From Reticulitermes lucifugus (lineage: Eukaryota > Arthropoda > Insecta > Blattodea > Rhinotermitidae): 38,928 nt of DNA. The DNA is taken from NCBI GenBank assembly GCA_026260175.1, contig JAKCWW010004661.1, positions 1,139 through 40,066 on the forward strand, in the 5' to 3' direction. The notes beneath the pieces are model-generated. The model had not been told where the DNA came from and did no database searches. It saw nothing but the letters and a program-made list of their open reading frames with translations. A program made the translations under genes and the position numbers. Shown here one piece after another: positions 38,676 through 38,928 of the stretch. How positions within the stretch are numbered: the stretch's first letter is position 1; each line of letters begins with the position of its first letter.

Positions 38676-38928
38676 CTGCAAACACAAAATTTTTTTCTTT
38701 TATAATAAGCTAAAAATCATAATGAACAAAGTTCAGACACGTTAACTAATATATTCCCTAACTTAGGAACAAAAATCAAATTTAAAGGTGACAATTGGTA
38801 AATAATGGTTCAGATATTCCATAACAATACAAATGTTTGTGATTGCATATACAACATTTCCACTTCTTTAACCTTACGCTTCCGTGCGTATCATATATGA
38901 CCCAGAAGGTATTTAAATCCCTCACTCT
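38676..38928. other. Intron or edge sequence right of the first recognised exon
   Basis: AT-rich intron-like sequence with a normal acceptor at its left end. No exon accepted (see rejected candidate at 38877-38928). Confidence 0.5.

Noticed and set aside
38877-38928. Possible further exon reading RVRDLNTFWVIYDTHGS with a gtaagg donor
   Set aside because: In phase with the next exon, but the peptide is not like the start of a MyTH4 domain and the 5' end lies outside the window.

Overview
The window looks like insect nuclear DNA. It is AT-rich, it holds one gene split into many short exons by introns of about 0.1 to 4 kb, and the introns carry tRNA-derived SINEs, 5'-truncated LINE tails, foldback elements and pogo-like MITEs. 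A polyneopteran such as a termite or cockroach is my guess from the repeat style and gene structure; nothing in the window proves it.

The minus strand carries the middle of one large gene, read from right to left: an unconventional myosin-XV (relative of vertebrate MYO15A and of the Drosophila myosin XV called Myo10A/sisyphus). I joined 27 consecutive coding exons between 38675 and 887. Their GT/AG splice sites and reading phases chain without a break and give 4905 coding nucleotides (1635 codons). Protein order: first MyTH4 domain (38675-36883), the FERM-F1-like segment behind it (35733-35438), a very long proline-, serine-, glutamine- and methionine-rich linker (35255-3684), and the pre-SH3 region and start of the SH3 domain (2878-887). 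The motor and IQ domains must lie beyond the right edge; the rest of SH3, the second MyTH4 and the FERM domain beyond the left edge.

The linker is not featureless. It has two consecutive exons with the same DLF...IKGGG module (28859-28343), Met/Pro-rich exons (27698-23391), a Gln-rich helical exon (20380-20163), two basic motif exons that look conserved (10914-10672; 8348-8238 with 6977-6835), and a seven-unit tryptophan decapeptide repeat (5090-4887) resembling GW-repeat proteins.

The introns hold the repeats: a SINE family with five copies all in gene orientation (one with a 13-bp target-site duplication), a second SINE family with three copies all opposite, further single SINEs, several decayed copies of one LINE tail, a foldback family with arms up to about 90 bp, two pogo/Tigger-like MITEs with TA duplications (one nested in a foldback element), a 4-unit minisatellite and simple repeats. 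No second gene, tRNA, rRNA or CRISPR array was found.
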